8,837 nt of DNA from an uncultured Clostridia bacterium. Its GTDB lineage: Bacteria; Bacillota; Clostridia; Christensenellales; Aristaeellaceae. How positions within the stretch are numbered: position 1 is the first letter of the stretch; the number at the start of each line of letters is the position of its first letter. The DNA is taken from positions 1 to 8,837 of the forward strand of contig CAMJXZ010000124.1 in assembly GCA_946409855.1 (NCBI GenBank), given 5' to 3'. The notes beneath the pieces are model-generated. The model was given only the letters and a program-made list of their open reading frames with translations. It had not been told where the DNA came from and did not search any database. Both the position numbers and the translations under genes were made by a program. Shown here one piece after another: positions 7,025 through 8,837 of this stretch.

Positions 7025-7053
7025 ATTATATCATATTCTGACGCTCTTCACAA
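7025..7053 (-). promoter_or_regulatory. Sigma-A promoter with extended -10, drives the operon
   Basis: On the - strand TTGTGA (7048-7053), exactly 17 bases of spacer (7031-7047), then a perfect TATAAT (7025-7030) preceded by TGA, which gives an extended -10 (TGN). Transcription would start near 7018, leaving an untranslated leader of about 77 bases before the DUF2156 gene. It follows the terminator of the sugar-transporter unit, so the two units are separate. No operator palindrome is obvious next to it. Confidence 0.82.
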
Positions 7054-7080
7054 CCGTCTTCTTTGAAAATATCCGCATAT

Positions 7081-7117
7081 AAAAAACCTCCCATGTCAGG
7101 CTCATTTGCACGGGAGG
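7081..7117 (-). terminator. Rho-independent terminator of the sugar permease unit
   Basis: Arms CCTCCCGTG and CATGGGAGG (7109-7117 and 7087-7095, read on the - strand) form a 9-bp stem with one G-U wobble and a 13-base loop, directly followed by six T (7081-7086). It stands about 90 bases after the second permease stop and about 30 bases before the next -35 box. It is the clearest terminator in the window. Confidence 0.92.
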
Positions 7118-7160
7118 CTCCGGCGCGGCAGGGAAAAATGACGGCAGACAAACCCCGGAA

Positions 7161-7175
7161 CCGTTCATGGAACGG
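7161..7175. repeat. Small 6-bp hairpin after permease gene
   Basis: CCGTTC (7161-7166), loop ATG, GAACGG (7170-7175). It lies between the second permease stop (7207) and the terminator, without a T run. It may stabilise the 3' end of the mRNA or be chance. Confidence 0.3.
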
Positions 7176-7206
7176 ACGGCCGGATACATCTTCCGCGGGG
7201 CGGCGT

Positions 7207-8118
7207 TTATCCCTTGACGCTGCCGACAATGATCCCTTTGACAAAGTACCGCTGCAGGAACGGATAGCTGCAGAGGATGGGGATCGTGGCAATGATGATC
7301 TGCGCGCAGCGCAGGGAACGGTCGTTGATGTCCGCGAAAGCGGCGATCTCGTCCCCGTCGGCAAAAGTGAAATCCTGCCCGATCAGGGTCTGGCGCAGGA
7401 AGGTCTGCAGCGGGCGCAGCCGGACATTGTCCATATACAGCATCCCGTCAAACCACTGGTTCCAGTGATACACCATGCAGAACAGCGTCATCGTGGCGAT
7501 GGCCGGCAGGGATACGGGCACGTAGATCCGGAGCATCGTGCGGAAGTGGCCGGCCCCGTCGATCAGCGCGGCGTCCTCCAGCTCCTCCGGTACCTGGCGG
7601 AAGAAATTCAGCATCAGGATCAGGTCATACACCTGGACCGCGGTGGGCAGCACCAGCGCCCAGATGGTATTCCGCATTTTGAGGGTGGAAATCACCATGT
7701 AATTGGGGATCAGCCCGCCGTTGACCAGCATGGTGATAAAGAAAAACCAGGCATAGATCGTCCGCCCGTGGAATTTATTTTCGGGCTTGGACAAAGGGTA
7801 CGCCGTCAGGCACAAAAGAACCAGGTTGATCGTTGTGCCCAGCACCAGGCGGAAGACCGACATCCTGAAGGCGTCCCAGAAGGCGGCCCTTTCCAGCAGG
7901 TATCCGTAGCTTTGCACGTTGGTGCCCATCGGCCAGAAGGTGACCATGCCGGCGTCGATGTACGCGTTGTTGGAAAGGGATACCGCGATCACGTGGATAA
8001 AGGGCAGCAGGCAGATGGCGGCCAGAAAGAACAGCAGCGTTATATTGACCGTCTGAAAAGCGATCCGACCCGCGCCGGGGCGGCGACGGTCCGGTTTTTT
8101 GATCACATGCGCGGTCAC
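7207..8118 (-). CDS. Sugar ABC transporter permease, LplC/YtcP type (CUT1)
   Basis: This 303-residue inner-membrane permease has about six helices (near 23-45, 85-108, 120-140, 152-172, 204-224, 272-290). The ABC permease EAA loop is at about 178-207 (EELEDAALIDGAG then LRIYVPVSLPAIAT), where the ATPase docks. Other COG0395 marks are TMLVNGGLIPNYMV, LPTAVQVYDLILMLNFFRQVP and YHWNQWFDGMLYM. It pairs with the upstream permease to import an oligo- or monosaccharide; the substrate cannot be read from sequence. The frame is open well upstream, but GTG at 8116-8118 follows AAAGGGGGTG (8126-8135), which overlaps the previous stop. A second GTG four codons on has AAGGTGA before it, so the start is uncertain by four residues. 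The gap to the first permease is 16 bases. No ATPase gene lies in view; such systems often share one encoded elsewhere. Confidence 0.92.
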   Translation of the reverse strand: MTAHVIKKPDRRRPGAGRIAFQTVNITLLFFLAAICLLPFIHVIAVSLSNNAYIDAGMVTFWPMGTNVQSYGYLLERAAFWDAFRMSVFRLVLGTTINLVLLCLTAYPLSKPENKFHGRTIYAWFFFITMLVNGGLIPNYMVISTLKMRNTIWALVLPTAVQVYDLILMLNFFRQVPEELEDAALIDGAGHFRTMLRIYVPVSLPAIATMTLFCMVYHWNQWFDGMLYMDNVRLRPLQTFLRQTLIGQDFTFADGDEIAAFADINDRSLRCAQIIIATIPILCSYPFLQRYFVKGIIVGSVKG

Positions 8119-8125
8119 CTTTGCC

Positions 8126-8135
8126 CACCCCCTTT
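8126..8135 (-). promoter_or_regulatory. Ribosome site overlapping the stop of permease 1
   Basis: AAAGGGGGTG on the - strand precedes GTG 8118 by seven bases and begins on the last base of the TGA stop (8135-8137) of the preceding permease. It supports the GTG start and coupled synthesis of the two permeases. A competing AAGGTGA lies closer to a GTG four codons downstream. Confidence 0.55.
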
Positions 8136-8837
8136 CAGAACAGGCGGTAATCAAACAGCTTATAGGCGACGAAATAGGCGGTGGAAATAAAGAACAGGGA
8201 AACCACCGAACGGAACAGGCCGACGGCCGTCGCCGGGCCGAAGGACCCGTTTTCAAGGCCCAGCCGGTACACAAACGTATCCAGGATATCCCCGCTTTCG
8301 TACACGATGGGCTTGCAGAGGTTGTAAAGCTGATCAAAGCCCGCGTTCAGGACGCGGCCCAGGGCCAGCACCATCATCAGCACCACCGTCATCCGGATCC
8401 CGGGCAGCGTCACGTGCCAGGCCTGCTGCCAGCGGTTGGCGCCGTCGATCTGCGCCGCCTCGTACAGCGTCACGTCGATGCCGGTGATGGCCGCCAGATA
8501 GACGATGGTCCCGTAGCCGAAGTTTTTCCACACATCGGTCACAATGATGGTGCCCCGGAAATAGCGGTTGTCCCCCAGGAAATAGATGGGTTTCCCGCCC
8601 AGCAGGGTGATCAGCTTGTTCACGATGCCGGCGCTCGGGGAAAGCAGGTCGATCAGGATGCCGCCGAAGATGATCCAGGAAAGGAAATGGGGAAAATAGA
8701 TGATCGTCTGAATGGGCCGCTTGAGCTTGTTGCTGCTCAGCTCGTTGAGCATCAGGGCCACCGTAACCGGCACGAGCAGGTTCAGGATGATTTTGGCCCC
8801 GGCGATGATAAAGGTATTCCGGAGCACCGGCAGGAAA
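8135..8837 (-). CDS. Sugar ABC permease, LplB/YteP type, 5' end outside window
   Basis: The C-terminal 233 residues of a COG4209-type permease are present. The gene is open through the window edge, so the N-terminus (roughly 70-100 residues by family length) is missing. An apparent GTG at 8827 is internal: the frame reads on as FLPVLRNT, and family members have LRNT at this place. Marks include YFPHFLSWIIFGG, LLSPSAGIVNKLI, a PIYFLGD motif and the EAA loop LYEAAQIDGANRWQQAWHVTLPGI, then GLENGSFGPATAVGLFRSVV and a final hydrophobic helix. It should form the heterodimeric channel with the next gene. A binding-protein gene is commonly nearby in such operons and may lie to the right, outside the window. 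Confidence 0.93.
   Translation of the reverse strand, partial: FLPVLRNTFIIAGAKIILNLLVPVTVALMLNELSSNKLKRPIQTIIYFPHFLSWIIFGGILIDLLSPSAGIVNKLITLLGGKPIYFLGDNRYFRGTIIVTDVWKNFGYGTIVYLAAITGIDVTLYEAAQIDGANRWQQAWHVTLPGIRMTVVLMMVLALGRVLNAGFDQLYNLCKPIVYESGDILDTFVYRLGLENGSFGPATAVGLFRSVVSLFFISTAYFVAYKLFDYRLF

Noticed and set aside
7063..8190. 375-codon + strand open frame
   Set aside because: It is antisense to the second permease, whose motifs are unmistakable. Its sequence is low-complexity Gln/Asp/Gly/Arg and it runs through the terminator.
8119..8337. Upstream extension of the second permease frame
   Set aside because: It lies inside the first permease gene and does not resemble a permease N-terminus. 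GTG at 8118 has a ribosome site.

Overview
The window looks like chromosomal DNA of a fairly GC-rich Clostridia-type Bacillota, possibly a gut or rumen lineage. This rests on strong AGGAGG-type ribosome sites, an extended -10 sigma-A promoter, an LplB/LplC-type (YteP/YtcP-like) sugar ABC permease pair, and SpoIIE/RsbU-type phosphatase and LPG_synthase_C (DUF2156) families typical of that group. No phage, insertion sequence or CRISPR array is visible. The genus cannot be named from this sequence.

Layout. At the left edge a tRNA-Arg(ACG) with encoded CCA lies on the + strand, followed by a stem-loop terminator that could work in both directions. A gene-free stretch of about 340 bases follows, holding four perfect copies of an 11-bp tandem repeat and small hairpins. 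Everything else is on the - strand. Reading right to left, the 3' part of one sugar-transporter permease gene (cut by the window edge) and a complete second permease gene end at a clear rho-independent terminator (7081-7117). A near-consensus promoter (7025-7053) then starts a second unit.

That unit is a tightly packed operon: a soluble LPG_synthase_C acyltransferase-like protein; a ten-helix DMT/EamA transporter (4-bp ATGA overlap); a multi-helix membrane protein with a degenerate GHKL ATPase-like tail (14-bp overlap); and a large membrane phosphatase built as Cache sensor, HAMP, PP2C/SpoIIE and HATPase_c (10-bp gap). After 186 bases comes a radical SAM protein, perhaps in the same transcript.

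The two central proteins look like parts of a partner-switching pathway (an RsbU-like phosphatase fused to an RsbW-like kinase domain, plus a degenerate membrane-bound relative). No STAS antagonist or sigma factor gene lies in the window. The first two genes suggest a cell-envelope or export function. The five-gene set is the best candidate here for an uncharacterised system, but its joint function is inference.

The radical SAM gene carries an apparent one-base frameshift in a run of eight G (8 C on the + strand, 700-707). Removing one G restores a full Cys-rich C-terminus, so this is either a sequence error, a recent mutation or a slippage switch.
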